Of a stretch of 64,000 nt of DNA, positions 16,431-25,943 are shown in pieces. The first letter of the stretch is position 1, and the number at the start of each line of letters is the position of its first letter. The stretch covers positions 2,976,001-3,040,000 of the forward strand of contig NZ_CP118631.1 in assembly GCF_028993635.1 (NCBI RefSeq), in the 5' to 3' direction. A program made the translations under genes and the position numbers. The DNA is from Mucilaginibacter sp. SJ. GTDB lineage: Bacteria; Bacteroidota; Bacteroidia; Sphingobacteriales; Sphingobacteriaceae. The notes below the pieces were generated by a model that saw only the letters and a list, made by a program, of their open reading frames with translations, ran no database searches and was not told the origin of the DNA.

Positions 16431-18863
16431 ATGTCATCAATAAAAACCCACCGCGCCGGGGCTTATAAGTTTGCATGCATCCTTGCCGTCCTGACGCTGG
16501 CCGTGTTAAAACCTTTTGCCCAAAGCCGGCAGAAACTTGATTTTGATAAAAACTGGCGCTTTAACCTCGGCGCTGTTGAAAACGGCGAAAAAACAACGCT
16601 GAACGACAGCAAATGGCGCGTGCTCAATTTGCCGCATGACTGGAGTATTGAAGGTAAATTTTCAAAAGATAACCCAGCCACACCTGAAGGCGGCGCCCTG
16701 CCCGGCGGCATTGGCTGGTACCGCAAAACTTTTACTGTTCCTGCTTCATCAAAAGGCAAGCTGGTTTATATTGATTTTGATGGCGTATATCAAAAAAGCG
16801 ATGTATGGATCAATGGCCATCACCTTGGCTTCAGGCCAAACGGGTATATCTCATTCAGGTATGAACTTACCCCCTATTTAAACTTTGGCGGCAGCAACGT
16901 TATTGCTGTTAAAGTTGATAATTCGGTGCAGCCAAACTCGCGCTGGTATTCGGGTTCGGGTATTTACCGCCATGTTTGGCTGGTTACCACCAACAAAACG
17001 GCTATCGATCATTGGGGCACCTATGTAACCACGAGCGATATCACCGGTGCCTCTGCCAAAGTAAATGTACAGGTGCAACTGCATAATGACCAGGCATCGC
17101 CGCAGGTGCTCATTACCACCAAACTTTATGACGCGGCCGGCAAACAGGTAGCTGCCGCCGGCGAAGCTACATCTGCAGCGCAAAATAAAAATGAATCTTT
17201 AACAGTAGCCAATACCCTTACGGTAAAAAATCCGGTGCTTTGGTCGGTAGAGAACCCGTACTTATATAAAGCCGTTACCCAGCTTATTGAAGGCAAAAAA
17301 GTAGTTGATGAATATACCACTACCGTAGGCATTCGCTATTTTAATTTTGATGCAGATAAAGGTTTCAGCCTGAACGGGAAGCCGATGAAGATCTTAGGTG
17401 TTTGTAATCACCATGACCTTGGCAGCCTTGGCGCAGCCATTAACAACCGCGCGTTGGAGCGCCAGTTGCAGATGCTTAAAGCGATGGGCTGTAATGGTAT
17501 CCGCACCTCGCACAACCCTCCGGCACCCGAACTGCTCGACCTTTGCGATAAAATGGGTTTTATTGTGATGGATGAAGCCTTTGATTGCTGGGAATGGAAA
17601 AAGGCTACTTACGATTATCACTTGTACTTTAAAGAATGGCATAAACGCGATCTGGAAGACCAAATCAAACGCGACCGCAATCACCCAAGCATCATGATCT
17701 GGAGTATCGGCAACGAAATCCCGCAACAGGCGGATACCAGCGCGTTACGCATAGCGCCTGAGTTAGCGGCTATTGTTCACAACCTCGATAAAACCCGTCC
17801 GCTCACTACGGCTAATGACCGTCCGGATAGCACCAATAAAATTATAAAATCGGGTGCTATTGATTTGGTTGGTTATAACTATCACCAGTTCGATTATGCT
17901 AAATTTCACGACCGTTATCCGGGTAAAAAGTTTATTGCTACCGAAACTACTTCGGGTTTGGAAACGCGTGGTTATTATGAAATGCCTTCAGACAGCATCA
18001 GGGTTTGGCCGCCAAGCTATGATAAACCTTTTGTAAGGGAAGGTAACAATGTTTCGGCATATGACAACACCCGACCACCATGGGGATCAACACATGAAAT
18101 GACCTGGAAGGTGATGAAAAAGTACGACTTCCTTTCGGGCATGTTCATCTGGACGGGCTTTGACTATCTGGGCGAACCAACTCCATATTCATGGCCATCG
18201 CGCAGCTCCTACTTCGGTATTATTGACCTGGCCGGCTTCCCTAAAGAGGTATATTATATGTATCAAAGCGAGTGGACCAATAAAAATGTGCTCCACATTT
18301 TCCCGCACTGGAACTGGGAGCCGGGAAAAATGATCGATATCTGGGCATACTATAACAACGCCGACGAAGTTGAACTTTACCTCAATGGCAAATCATTGGG
18401 CATCCAAAAGAAAACCGGCGACGACTTGCATGTAATGTGGCGGGTAAAATATGAGCCGGGAACGCTGAAAGCTATATCCCGTAAAAATGGCAAAACTATT
18501 TTAACCCGCGAGATCCATACCGCCGGAGCCCCTGCTAAAATTGAACTGACAGCCGACCGTTCACAGATCAAAGCCGATGGTAAAGACCTGTCATTTATCA
18601 CCGTAAAAATATTGGATAAAGACGGCAATGTTGTGCCAGATGCTGATAACAAGGTAAACTTTAAGGTTGCCGGCGAGGGCTCCATTGCCAGCGTTGACAA
18701 CGGCGATCCGGTTAGCCATGATCCGTTTAAAGCTGATTACCGAAAAGCATTTCATGGCCTTGCGCTGGCCATAGTACAGGCCAAAGAAAAAGCCGGCACG
18801 ATAACTTTAACTGCTTCGGCTGATGGTTTGCAAAGTGCAACACTGGTGCTGAAAAGTAAATAA
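16431..18863 (+). CDS. Glycoside hydrolase family 2 beta-galactosidase-like enzyme, secreted
   Basis: An 810-aa exported GH2 glycosidase. The ATG at 16431 gives a signal peptide (FACILAVLTLAVLKPFAQS); an in-frame GTG at 16398 is less likely. Domains: N-terminal jelly-roll sugar-binding domain (about 35-195, DFDKNWRFNLG, PGGIGWYRKTF), Ig-like domain (about 200-305), TIM barrel (about 310-600) with acid/base Glu429 in WSIGNE and nucleophile Glu505 in ATETT, then a DUF4982-like and an invasin/Ig-like C-terminal domain. This build is typical of beta-galactosidases from polysaccharide-degrading Bacteroidota. No SusC/SusD genes are adjacent, so it is not in a classical PUL here. Exact substrate uncertain. 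Confidence 0.9.
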   Translation: MSSIKTHRAGAYKFACILAVLTLAVLKPFAQSRQKLDFDKNWRFNLGAVENGEKTTLNDSKWRVLNLPHDWSIEGKFSKDNPATPEGGALPGGIGWYRKTFTVPASSKGKLVYIDFDGVYQKSDVWINGHHLGFRPNGYISFRYELTPYLNFGGSNVIAVKVDNSVQPNSRWYSGSGIYRHVWLVTTNKTAIDHWGTYVTTSDITGASAKVNVQVQLHNDQASPQVLITTKLYDAAGKQVAAAGEATSAAQNKNESLTVANTLTVKNPVLWSVENPYLYKAVTQLIEGKKVVDEYTTTVGIRYFNFDADKGFSLNGKPMKILGVCNHHDLGSLGAAINNRALERQLQMLKAMGCNGIRTSHNPPAPELLDLCDKMGFIVMDEAFDCWEWKKATYDYHLYFKEWHKRDLEDQIKRDRNHPSIMIWSIGNEIPQQADTSALRIAPELAAIVHNLDKTRPLTTANDRPDSTNKIIKSGAIDLVGYNYHQFDYAKFHDRYPGKKFIATETTSGLETRGYYEMPSDSIRVWPPSYDKPFVREGNNVSAYDNTRPPWGSTHEMTWKVMKKYDFLSGMFIWTGFDYLGEPTPYSWPSRSSYFGIIDLAGFPKEVYYMYQSEWTNKNVLHIFPHWNWEPGKMIDIWAYYNNADEVELYLNGKSLGIQKKTGDDLHVMWRVKYEPGTLKAISRKNGKTILTREIHTAGAPAKIELTADRSQIKADGKDLSFITVKILDKDGNVVPDADNKVNFKVAGEGSIASVDNGDPVSHDPFKADYRKAFHGLALAIVQAKEKAGTITLTASADGLQSATLVLKSK

Positions 18864-18880
18864 CCTCAACCCGCTCCAAA

Positions 18881-19115
18881 GAAGCTACTATGTGTACACA
18901 TCTTTTTAATTTTGTCATTAATTAAAAAAATGTCATTTCGAACGAACCAAGGGTGGGATTAGCGCGTCGGGGTGAGGAGAAATCTTCTACGCCCTGACTT
19001 TACGGATATAGTTGTAGAGCCTGATGTAGAAGATTTCTCTTTCGCTCCACCACCAGACCGCCCTCGCTCTATCGAAATGACATTTTCCTTTTTTAAATGA
19101 TGTGTACGCGTAGCC
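18881..19115. repeat. Outer palindrome enclosing the TGTCATTTCGA element, copy 1
   Basis: The left arm around GTGTACACATC (18892-18902) and the right arm GATGTGTACGCG (19099-19110), each joined to a T- or A-rich run, are inverted relative to each other and flank the inner element. The same nesting, with related arm sequence, is found at 46104-46340. Confidence 0.6.
18931..19082. repeat. TGTCATTTCGA palindromic element, copy 1 (152 bp)
   Basis: The terminal inverted repeats TGTCATTTCGA / TCGAAATGACA enclose subterminal inverted segments GAGAAATCTTCTAC and GTAGAAGATTTCTC. It is non-coding. A second copy at 46156-46297 shares both the ends and the subterminal blocks, while the middle differs. 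Confidence 0.85.
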
Positions 19116-19138
19116 AAAGCAGAGGGAGTTTAGAGCAT

Positions 19139-19179
19139 AAAGAACAAAACCTGTCTCCATAAGACGGGTTTTGTTCTTT
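19139..19179. terminator. Strong hairpin, probable terminator
   Basis: The inverted repeat AAAGAACAAAACC / GGGTTTTGTTCTTT is followed by TTATAC. It lies 275 nt past the GH2 stop and after the repeat, so it can end read-through before the SDR promoter. Confidence 0.7.
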
Positions 19180-19335
19180 TATACATAATGAATTCCGTCG
19201 ATCTTTTACGCTTAATGACATTCTCATTACCGATTACAAGCCCCCGCGTAAAAATGTATCATTGTTCCCCACTTCTGTATAAATCGCCCGGCTTTAATCA
19301 CGCTAATTTTGTCTTAACATTTAAAAACAATAACA

Positions 19336-20157
19336 ATGGCAAAGACAATTTTTATTACCGGAGCATCACGTGGTTTCGGTAAATTATGGGCCGAGGCATT
19401 ACTGCAAAGAGGCGATAAAGTAGTAGCAACCGCTCGTAACCTGAGCGCTTTGGATGACCTGGTAAATAAATATGGCGACAGTATTTTACCGCTGCAACTG
19501 GATGTTAATGACCGCGCTGCAGATTTCGCAGCTATCAACAAAGCAAAAGAACACTTCGGCAGTATTGATGTGCTGATCAACAATGCAGGTTACGGTTTAT
19601 TCGGCAGCGTTGAAGAAACTACCGAGCAGGAAGCCCGCGAGCAGATGGAAACCAATTTTTTTGGACTGCTATGGTTATCACAGGCAGTGTTACCTGTAAT
19701 GCGTGAACAAGGCTACGGCCATATTATCCAGCTTTCGAGCGTACTTGGCCTCGTTACTTTACCTGTGCTGGGCTTATATAACGCTTCTAAATTTGCGGTA
19801 GAAGGTTTAAGTGAAACCCTGGCCGCCGAAGTAAAAGGCTTTGGAATAAACGTTTCCCTGATTGAACCAAACGGCTTTGCAACCGATTGGGCCGGTGCTT
19901 CTGCCGCGCAAACCGTGGCAATGCCCGAATATGATGCGGTACGGGCAACTTTCCAGGCTGGTTTAAATGACGCCGATATTTTTGGTGTACCGGAAGCAAC
20001 TACAGATGCTGTGCTGAAACTGATTGACACCGAAAACCCTCCGTTGCGGTTATTCCTGGGTAAACACGCCCATCCGTGGGTTAAACAAACTTATGAAGGC
20101 CGTGCTGCCGAGTGGGATAGCTGGAACGAGGTAGCTGTAGCCGCGCACGGTAAATAA
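19336..20157 (+). CDS. Short-chain dehydrogenase/reductase (SDR) family oxidoreductase
   Basis: A 273-aa classical SDR, NAD(P)-dependent. It has the Rossmann glycine motif TGASRGFG (8-15), LDVND (55-59), NNAG (82-85), a catalytic Ser around 134-135, Tyr148 and Lys152 in YNASK, and the C-terminal substrate-loop region. Arg34 in ATARNL suggests a preference for NADP. No signal peptide. It is followed by a hairpin terminator and then an AraC gene in the same direction, which may regulate it. The substrate is not predictable. Confidence 0.88.
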   Translation: MAKTIFITGASRGFGKLWAEALLQRGDKVVATARNLSALDDLVNKYGDSILPLQLDVNDRAADFAAINKAKEHFGSIDVLINNAGYGLFGSVEETTEQEAREQMETNFFGLLWLSQAVLPVMREQGYGHIIQLSSVLGLVTLPVLGLYNASKFAVEGLSETLAAEVKGFGINVSLIEPNGFATDWAGASAAQTVAMPEYDAVRATFQAGLNDADIFGVPEATTDAVLKLIDTENPPLRLFLGKHAHPWVKQTYEGRAAEWDSWNEVAVAAHGK

Positions 20158-20246
20158 TATCCTACAGTCTGTTAATTAATCAGACCATGCTTTAGGCTTT
20201 AAGCGTTCCGCTTTCAGCTTCTATATAAATGGTATTATCCTGACAT

Positions 20247-20273
20247 AATCTACGCCGTAATTCGGCGTAGATT
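20247..20273 (+). terminator. Intrinsic terminator after the SDR gene
   Basis: A perfect 11-bp stem AATCTACGCCG / CGGCGTAGATT with a 5-nt loop is followed by TGTTTAAC. It separates the SDR gene from the AraC gene. Confidence 0.75.
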
Positions 20274-20291
20274 TGTTTAACTTTAATAATC

Positions 20292-21182
20292 ATGCAGCAT
20301 TTTAAAAATTTGGCCGATATGCACCGCTCCAATGGTTTCCCGATGCCGGAGAACCCGCTTTTCAGCCTGTACAGGTGCACTCATACCTGCGGCTTTGGCG
20401 ATAGGGAATTTACATCTGATTTTTACATGATCGGGTTTAAAAAACTCAAAGCAGGTCAGATCATGTATGGTCGTACCAAATATGACCACGATAACGGCAG
20501 CATGATGTTCATCAAACCCCGGCAGGTGATCCAGTTTAACAGTGTGGAGTATGATGAGGATGCGTTCATCATGTTCATCCACGAGGATTTTCTGAACGGC
20601 CACTTTCTGCATAACGAAATTAGCAAATATGCTTTTTTCGATTACGAAGCCAACGAGGCGCTGCACCTTTCGCCATCGGAAGAGCAGATCATGTGGGACC
20701 TTTATTACAAGATAGAAGCCGAATATCACAATAACACCGATGAGTATAGCCGCGACATTATGCTTACGCACATTGATTCTATCCTGAAATACTCACAACG
20801 GTTTTACAAACGCCAGTTTATTAACCGCACAGAGCTTTCGGGTAAAACAGTATCAAAGTTTAATGAAGTGTTAGCAGCTTATTTTACCAACGGCTTATTG
20901 CTAAGCCAGGGACTGCCCTCTGTTAACGCGTTGGCCTCACAACTTAATTTATCTCCCCGGTACCTAAGTGACATGCTGAAGCAGGAAACAGGAAAAACTG
21001 CTATTGAACTGATCCATATTTACCTTATAAACGAGGCAAAAAACCGTCTTAAAAGTGATTACCAAAGTGTTTCGGAAATAGCATACGAACTTGGCTTTGA
21101 GAACCTTCCATATTTTTCACGGTTGTTTAAAAAGGAAACTGGTATCAGCCCTAATCAGTTTAAAAAACAGTTGGTAAATTGA
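20292..21182 (+). CDS. AraC-family transcriptional regulator
   Basis: A 296-aa regulator with an N-terminal cupin-like sensor region (about 1-170) and a C-terminal double-HTH AraC domain (about 195-295): LASQLNLSPRYLSDMLKQETGKTAIE, then SVSEIAYELGFENLPYFSRLFKKETGISPNQFKK, a near-consensus second HTH. This architecture is very common in Bacteroidota beside oxidoreductase genes; the SDR gene just upstream, in the same direction, is the likeliest target. The inducer is unknown. Confidence 0.9.
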   Translation: MQHFKNLADMHRSNGFPMPENPLFSLYRCTHTCGFGDREFTSDFYMIGFKKLKAGQIMYGRTKYDHDNGSMMFIKPRQVIQFNSVEYDEDAFIMFIHEDFLNGHFLHNEISKYAFFDYEANEALHLSPSEEQIMWDLYYKIEAEYHNNTDEYSRDIMLTHIDSILKYSQRFYKRQFINRTELSGKTVSKFNEVLAAYFTNGLLLSQGLPSVNALASQLNLSPRYLSDMLKQETGKTAIELIHIYLINEAKNRLKSDYQSVSEIAYELGFENLPYFSRLFKKETGISPNQFKKQLVN

Positions 21183-21265
21183 TGAGCTAAGGCACCTACG
21201 CGGGAAAGTCCAATTTATTCATATTAAGTTTCTGTTAACAACTCTTTCGGAATAAAACGATTTTG

Positions 21266-21273
21266 TAATTTTG
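21266..21273 (+). promoter_or_regulatory. Bacteroidota -7 promoter element (TAATTTTG)
   Basis: The exact TAnnTTTG match lies 18 nt upstream of the ATG at 21291, implying a short leader for the propeller/phosphoesterase mRNA. A TTTC at 21245-21248 is the only -33-like match, with a spacing shorter than usual. Confidence 0.45.
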
Positions 21274-21290
21274 GCTACAATCGTTTTCTT

Positions 21291-23738
21291 ATGAAACTAA
21301 AACTCATCGCCGGCATTGTTCTTTTATGTGCGGCCTTACAATCCATCGCTCAAACTCCGGGTAAAATTGAACAAACAGGCCAGGTATTACTGCCCAACGG
21401 CTGGAAGCTTAGTCCCGCGGGCAGGTCTTTACCACTTGGCGATCTGCCGCTGAATATGCAGCTTTCCGTATCGGGTAAATTATTAGCCGTTACCAATAAC
21501 GGCCAAAGCACCCAGTCGGTACAGCTCATCGACCCTAAAAATGAAAAACTGCTTGACGAGGTAATAGTTAAAAAATCATGGTATGGGCTTGCGTTCAGCC
21601 GTGATGAAAAAAAACTATACGCATCTGGCGGTAATGACAACTGGATCCTGGTATTCAACATAGCCGGAAACAAACTGGGCACCCCGGATACCATCAAATT
21701 AGCACCGAATGCCTGGCCCAAAAATAAGGTTTGCCCTACCGGCATGGTAACTAACAAAAGTAACAGCCGCTTGTATTCGGTTACTAAGGAAGACAGCACC
21801 CTTTATATTATCGATCCTGATAAAAAAGACATTCTGAAACAGGTAAAACTGCCGGCCGAAGCTTACAGCTGCATCTTATCGCCCGATGAAAAAACACTAT
21901 ACATTTCTTTATGGGGTGGTGATATGCTTGGTTTTTACAACATAGCTACGCAAACGCTCAGCACCATTAAAACCAGCAGCCATCCCAACGAACTGCTTTT
22001 AGATAAAAAAGGAAAGTTCCTGTATGTGGCCGATGCTAATGACAACGCGGTATCAGTAGTAAATACTTCAACTCATAAAATAATAGAAACCATTTCTACG
22101 GCACTTTATCCTACCCGTCTCACCGGCTCAACCAGCAATGGCCTGGCCTTATCGCAAAACGGGAAAACACTTTATATAGCCAATGCGGATAACAATTGCC
22201 TTGCTGTATTTGATGTTACTATGCCGGGCAGCAGCAAAAGCAAGGGTTTTATCCCGGTAGGCTGGTACCCAACAAACGTAAAAGTATTGGGCAATAAAAT
22301 CCTGGTGTCAAACGGCAAAGGCTTTTCTTCAATGGCCAACCCAAAAGGGCCGCAGCCTGTTAAAAAAACAGATAACAGCGGTTACAAGCAAGGCGCCATC
22401 AACAGTCGGGAACAATATATCGGCGGCCTGTTTAAAGGTACACTATCATTTATCAACAGCCCATCTGATGCAGAGCTGAAAACTTATACCAAACAGGTTT
22501 ATGCCAATACGCCGTTTACTGATAAAATTGCAAAAATTGCTAAGGGCGAAGAAGGTAACCCCATTCCACGCCGCCTGGGCGAAAAGTCGCCTATTAAATA
22601 TGTGTTCTATATCATTAAAGAAAACCGCACTTACGACCAGGTTTTAGGCGATATGCCACAAGGCAACGGCGATACTTCGTTGTGCATCTTCGGCAAAAAA
22701 GTAACGCCTAACCACCACGCTATTGCCAATGAGTTTGTACTGCTTGATAACTTTTACGTTGATGCCGAAGTAAGCGCCGACGGCCACAACTGGAGCATGG
22801 CCGCCTATGCTACCGACTTTGTAGAAAAAACATGGCCAACCAGTTACGGAAGCCGCGGTGGTAATTATGATTTTGAAGGTACCCGCAAAGCCGCCTATCC
22901 GCGCGACGGCTTTATATGGGACTATTGCAAACGCGCCGGTGTAAGCTATCGTACTTATGGCGAGTTTGTGAGCGATGGTAACCCCGGTAAAGCAAACTTA
23001 AAATCGCTTGAAGGGCATTTTTGTATCAAGTCGCCTGGCTTTGACCTGAATATCAAGGATGTTAAAAGGACTGAGATCTGGGCTCACGACTTTGATTCGT
23101 TACTCACTATAAACGCCGTACCGCATTTTAACACCGTGCGTATTTCAAACGACCATACCAGCGGGCAGCGCAAAGGCGCTATATCACCCATTGCCGCCGT
23201 AGCCGACAATGATCTTGCCATAGGCCAGTTCATTGAGCATTTATCACATAGTTCGATCTGGAAAGAGTCGGTGGTTTTTATTTTGGAGGATGACGCCCAA
23301 AACGGCCCCGACCATATTGATGCCCACCGTTCACCGGTGTTTGTGGCCGGTCCGTATGTAAAACGCAACGCTGTGATCCATGGCATGTATTCAACCTCGG
23401 GTGTTTTGCGTACCATCGAGCTTATTTTAGGCCTGCCGCCGATGAGCCAGTATGATGCCGCAGCTATGCCGCTGTATGATTGTTTCACCAGCAAGCCCGA
23501 CCTTACACCATATACTGCTAAGCCGGCACAGGTTGATTTGGAACAGCGCAACGTAGCGGTAAACGAAAGCAGCAAACGTTCAGAACTGTTCAATTTTGCC
23601 AGGGAAGATGCCGCACCTGATATCGACCTCAATGAAGTGGTTTGGAAATATGTAAAAGGCGAAGCATCGGTTATGCCTGCACCAAAAAGGAGCGCTTTTG
23701 TAATTTTAGAACCTAAAAAAGAACAGGATGATGATTGA
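21291..23738 (+). CDS. Bifunctional YncE-type beta-propeller / alkaline-phosphatase-superfamily phosphoesterase, secreted
   Basis: An 815-aa exported fusion protein. A signal peptide (IVLLCAALQSIAQ) is followed by a seven-bladed YncE/lactonase-like propeller (about 40-350) with repeated KTLYIANADNN / KFLYVADANDN strands. A C-terminal phosphoesterase (phospholipase C-like) domain (about 425-760) has IKENRTYDQVLGDMPQG, FYVDAEVSADGHNWSMAAYATDF and ILEDDAQNGPDHIDAHRSPVFV, with metal-binding Asp/His. The combination is a known Bacteroidota architecture. It probably hydrolyses phosphomono- or diesters in the periplasm; the propeller's role is unknown. Its tail is Lys- and Asp-rich. It is followed by a terminator at 23801. 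Confidence 0.85.
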   Translation: MKLKLIAGIVLLCAALQSIAQTPGKIEQTGQVLLPNGWKLSPAGRSLPLGDLPLNMQLSVSGKLLAVTNNGQSTQSVQLIDPKNEKLLDEVIVKKSWYGLAFSRDEKKLYASGGNDNWILVFNIAGNKLGTPDTIKLAPNAWPKNKVCPTGMVTNKSNSRLYSVTKEDSTLYIIDPDKKDILKQVKLPAEAYSCILSPDEKTLYISLWGGDMLGFYNIATQTLSTIKTSSHPNELLLDKKGKFLYVADANDNAVSVVNTSTHKIIETISTALYPTRLTGSTSNGLALSQNGKTLYIANADNNCLAVFDVTMPGSSKSKGFIPVGWYPTNVKVLGNKILVSNGKGFSSMANPKGPQPVKKTDNSGYKQGAINSREQYIGGLFKGTLSFINSPSDAELKTYTKQVYANTPFTDKIAKIAKGEEGNPIPRRLGEKSPIKYVFYIIKENRTYDQVLGDMPQGNGDTSLCIFGKKVTPNHHAIANEFVLLDNFYVDAEVSADGHNWSMAAYATDFVEKTWPTSYGSRGGNYDFEGTRKAAYPRDGFIWDYCKRAGVSYRTYGEFVSDGNPGKANLKSLEGHFCIKSPGFDLNIKDVKRTEIWAHDFDSLLTINAVPHFNTVRISNDHTSGQRKGAISPIAAVADNDLAIGQFIEHLSHSSIWKESVVFILEDDAQNGPDHIDAHRSPVFVAGPYVKRNAVIHGMYSTSGVLRTIELILGLPPMSQYDAAAMPLYDCFTSKPDLTPYTAKPAQVDLEQRNVAVNESSKRSELFNFAREDAAPDIDLNEVVWKYVKGEASVMPAPKRSAFVILEPKKEQDDD

Positions 23739-23798
23739 TTTGTTAACTTCGTTGAACCGGAAGTTGTCCAATTAACGAATTCTTAATACATTGGTTTA

Positions 23799-23832
23799 AG
23801 GCCCGGTTTATGATTTATAAAGCCGGGCTTTT
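23799..23832 (+). terminator. Intrinsic terminator after the propeller/phosphoesterase gene
   Basis: The stem AAGGCCCGGTTT / AAAGCCGGGCTTTT has a loop of about 9 nt and a terminal T-run. Confidence 0.75.
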
Positions 23833-23849
23833 ACATTAATTATACACCT

Positions 23850-24719
23850 ATGATCACTCATTTAGAAAACGACCACATTAAAGTAGCTATCGACACCAAA
23901 GGCGCTCAGCTGAGTTCATTTATCAATAAAGCCACAGGTATTGAACATATGTGGCAGGCCGATGAAAAAATATGGCCATGGCATGCCCCCAATCTTTTTC
24001 CGGTAGTAGGCGGCCTCATTAACAATGAACTTTTGGTTGATGGTGAAAAGTATGCCATGCCGCGCCATGGTTTTGCAAGGCAGTCGGAATTTTTCTTATT
24101 AGAGTCGGATGAGACATCGGCAAGCTATTCGTTACCAAATTGCGAAAACACCTTAAAGGTTTATCCTTTTAAATTTGATTTCCAGATCCTGTATCACCTT
24201 ATTGATAACGCACTTCGGATTACCTATAAAGTGATCAACCTTGATAAAAAATCCATATATTTTTCTGTCGGCGGGCACCCGGCATTTAATGTACCCTTTA
24301 ACAAAGGCGAAAACTACGAGGACTATTACCTGGAGTTTGAAACCGAAGAACATTTTAATACTCACCTTTTATCAAAAGATGGCTTTTTTAACGGTGTAAC
24401 CCATCCTGTACCAACGCCAAACAAAAAACTTTACCTAACCCGCGACCTGTTTAAGGATGACGCGCTTGTTTTTAAAGATCTAAAATCGCGCATGGTAACT
24501 ATTAAAAGCGATAAACATAATCAAACCTTAGCGCTTGAATTCCCTCATTTTAATTATCTTGGTTTATGGGCTAAACCGGGGGCTGATTTTGTTTGCATAG
24601 AACCATGGCTTGGCTGCGCCGATACCGAAGGCAAACACGTTGACATTAAGGATAAAGAAGCTATTCAAAAATTAAGCGTGGGGCATGTTTTTGAATCAGC
24701 TTATTTTGTTTGCTTATAA
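23850..24719 (+). CDS. Aldose 1-epimerase family protein (LacX-like)
   Basis: A 289-aa galactose-mutarotase-like protein that interconverts anomers of hexoses or hexose phosphates. Family landmarks are LSSFINKATGIEHMW, FPVVGGLINNEL, MPRHGFARQSEF, the catalytic-His region VGGHPAFNVPF, and the C-terminal FVCIEPWLGCADTE containing the conserved Glu. No signal peptide, so cytoplasmic. It could process sugar released by the nearby GH2 enzyme, but the two are not in one operon. The LacX name is structural; the precise sugar is unknown. Confidence 0.85.
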   Translation: MITHLENDHIKVAIDTKGAQLSSFINKATGIEHMWQADEKIWPWHAPNLFPVVGGLINNELLVDGEKYAMPRHGFARQSEFFLLESDETSASYSLPNCENTLKVYPFKFDFQILYHLIDNALRITYKVINLDKKSIYFSVGGHPAFNVPFNKGENYEDYYLEFETEEHFNTHLLSKDGFFNGVTHPVPTPNKKLYLTRDLFKDDALVFKDLKSRMVTIKSDKHNQTLALEFPHFNYLGLWAKPGADFVCIEPWLGCADTEGKHVDIKDKEAIQKLSVGHVFESAYFVCL

Positions 24720-24808
24720 ACATTTGGGTTACAATAATTTTATACTTCGGTAAAACATTTTTCGCATTTTTTCTCTTTCATAGAAAGAATCACTTAAATA
24801 TTAAAACT

Positions 24809-25147
24809 ATGAAAACTAAAGTTTATTTATTAGCCTTAACCATGCTGCTGTCATTTACAGCATTGAACACCTTTGCTGCTGATAGCCACGCGCTTACCCC
24901 GCTAAGCAAAGAAGAAATAGCAACCATGACAACCGAGCAAAAACAAGCCCGTGTTGAGGAGATCAAGGCCCGTGTAAATGAGATCAAAGCGATGGATAAA
25001 TCGGAGCTTACCAAAGCTGAACGTAAGGAATTGCGTACCGAATTAAAATCAATGAAAAAAGAAGCTAATGCTCTTGGCGGCGGTGGTATTTACCTTTCAG
25101 TAGGTGCTATCATCATCATTATTTTGGTATTGATCCTGATATTATAA
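24809..25147 (+). CDS. Small exported coiled-coil protein with C-terminal membrane anchor
   Basis: A 112-aa protein of unknown function. It has a signal peptide (YLLALTMLLSFTALNTFA), a highly charged helical middle (residues 35-85: EEIATMTTEQKQARVEEI, then repeated KAxxKELRTEL-type heptads) predicted to form a coiled coil, a GGGG hinge, and a C-terminal transmembrane helix (VGAIIIIILVLILIL). Similar small proteins are common in Sphingobacteriaceae. The ATG at 24809 is chosen, since the longer frame overlaps the epimerase gene. Terminator at 25168. Confidence 0.65.
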   Translation: MKTKVYLLALTMLLSFTALNTFAADSHALTPLSKEEIATMTTEQKQARVEEIKARVNEIKAMDKSELTKAERKELRTELKSMKKEANALGGGGIYLSVGAIIIIILVLILIL

Positions 25148-25167
25148 TTTGAATTATCTTGTATAAA

Positions 25168-25201
25168 AAACGCCTCCGACGAAAATCAGGGGCGTTTTTT
25201 G
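25168..25201 (+). terminator. Intrinsic terminator
   Basis: The stem AAAAACGCC / GGCGTTTTTT lies 20 nt after the small membrane-anchored gene and ends in a T6 run. Confidence 0.75.
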
Positions 25202-25275
25202 TTGAAAAGTATCCTATGATGCTAATGTTACAACAACAGACAATCCTGCAGAAACCTACGATTGGAAACTAATCG

Positions 25276-25938
25276 TTATGTTTTACGTGCAAACTCACCA
25301 CGAAGTACTTTAACGAAATCGACCTCTTTTCTTGGAAGAAAAAAACCGAGGATGCTATTTGGATTGCGGATGCATATTTGTATGTGGTTTTTGCGCTGAA
25401 TGCCAGATCCGGGAAATGCTTCACCACCTTCCATAAAAGCGCCACGCACCGAGTCAAAAAGCTTAATATTGGAGTTCCCGTCTTTGATGAATTTTTCATG
25501 TAAGGCAAATATCCTTTCGTTCATGAACTCAATTACGGCACAGTCTAACTCCCGTTTAAGCTTATCCTTATGCTTATCACCTTTAATATCAGTATTTTCA
25601 GGCATTGGTTTACCAAGGGCATTATTGGAAAGCTTCATGAGGGTGTAGTATGCTGAAACAACCTCAATATATTTACTATCTAAAAGATCACAACAGTTAC
25701 CAAGGTCAATCACGGCTCCAATAACCGCCGCTTCTTTAATCTTTTTCCGCTTTACGTAATCTTCCGCCCATTCTAACGCACGTGTTTCATTATACTCCCA
25801 AAAGTACATGCCATGCCCAAGCCAGTCGTAGGGCTTTTCGCTCTTTTTGATTTGATCGGGATGTGCTAATAATTTATCGCAGGTTTCGCGGTCGCAACCA
25901 TGAAATCCTATAACCAGATTGGGCCTGCTATCATACAT
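25276..25938 (-). CDS. Predicted ADP-ribosyltransferase-fold (PARP/DUF3990-like) protein, toxin-like
   Basis: A 220-aa cytoplasmic protein with no signal peptide. Its N-terminus, GFHGC (His13), followed by WLGHGMYFWE (Tyr45), resembles the His and Tyr positions of the H-Y-E ADP-ribosyltransferase group (compare the HGT...DFGxGFY pattern of DUF3990). The ALEWAEDYVKRK helix and VIGAVIDLGNCCDLLD strand follow as in that fold. A conserved-looking distal block has SVRGAFMEGGEAFPGSGI, HIQICIRNP and ILGFFLPR; Glu170 or Glu173 could be the catalytic acid. It starts 5 nt after the stop of a 53-aa gene, an arrangement typical of antitoxin-toxin operons. The fold and toxin role are inferences; the family name is not certain. 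Confidence 0.6.
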   Translation of the reverse strand: MYDSRPNLVIGFHGCDRETCDKLLAHPDQIKKSEKPYDWLGHGMYFWEYNETRALEWAEDYVKRKKIKEAAVIGAVIDLGNCCDLLDSKYIEVVSAYYTLMKLSNNALGKPMPENTDIKGDKHKDKLKRELDCAVIEFMNERIFALHEKFIKDGNSNIKLFDSVRGAFMEGGEAFPGSGIQRKNHIQICIRNPNSILGFFLPRKEVDFVKVLRGEFARKT

Positions 25939-25943
25939 AATAA

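Larger units (their letters stand above)
18864..19335. other. Spacer with nested palindromic element and terminator
   Basis: No gene. It contains a composite palindrome (18881-19115), whose inner part is a 152-bp TGTCATTTCGA element, a strong hairpin at 19139-19179 and a TAATTTTG promoter element at 19304-19311 for the SDR gene. Confidence 0.65.

Noticed and set aside
16431..24719. Polysaccharide utilisation locus around the GH2 enzyme
   Set aside because: No SusC/SusD pair or further glycosidases; the neighbouring SDR, AraC, phosphoesterase and epimerase genes are separated by terminators.
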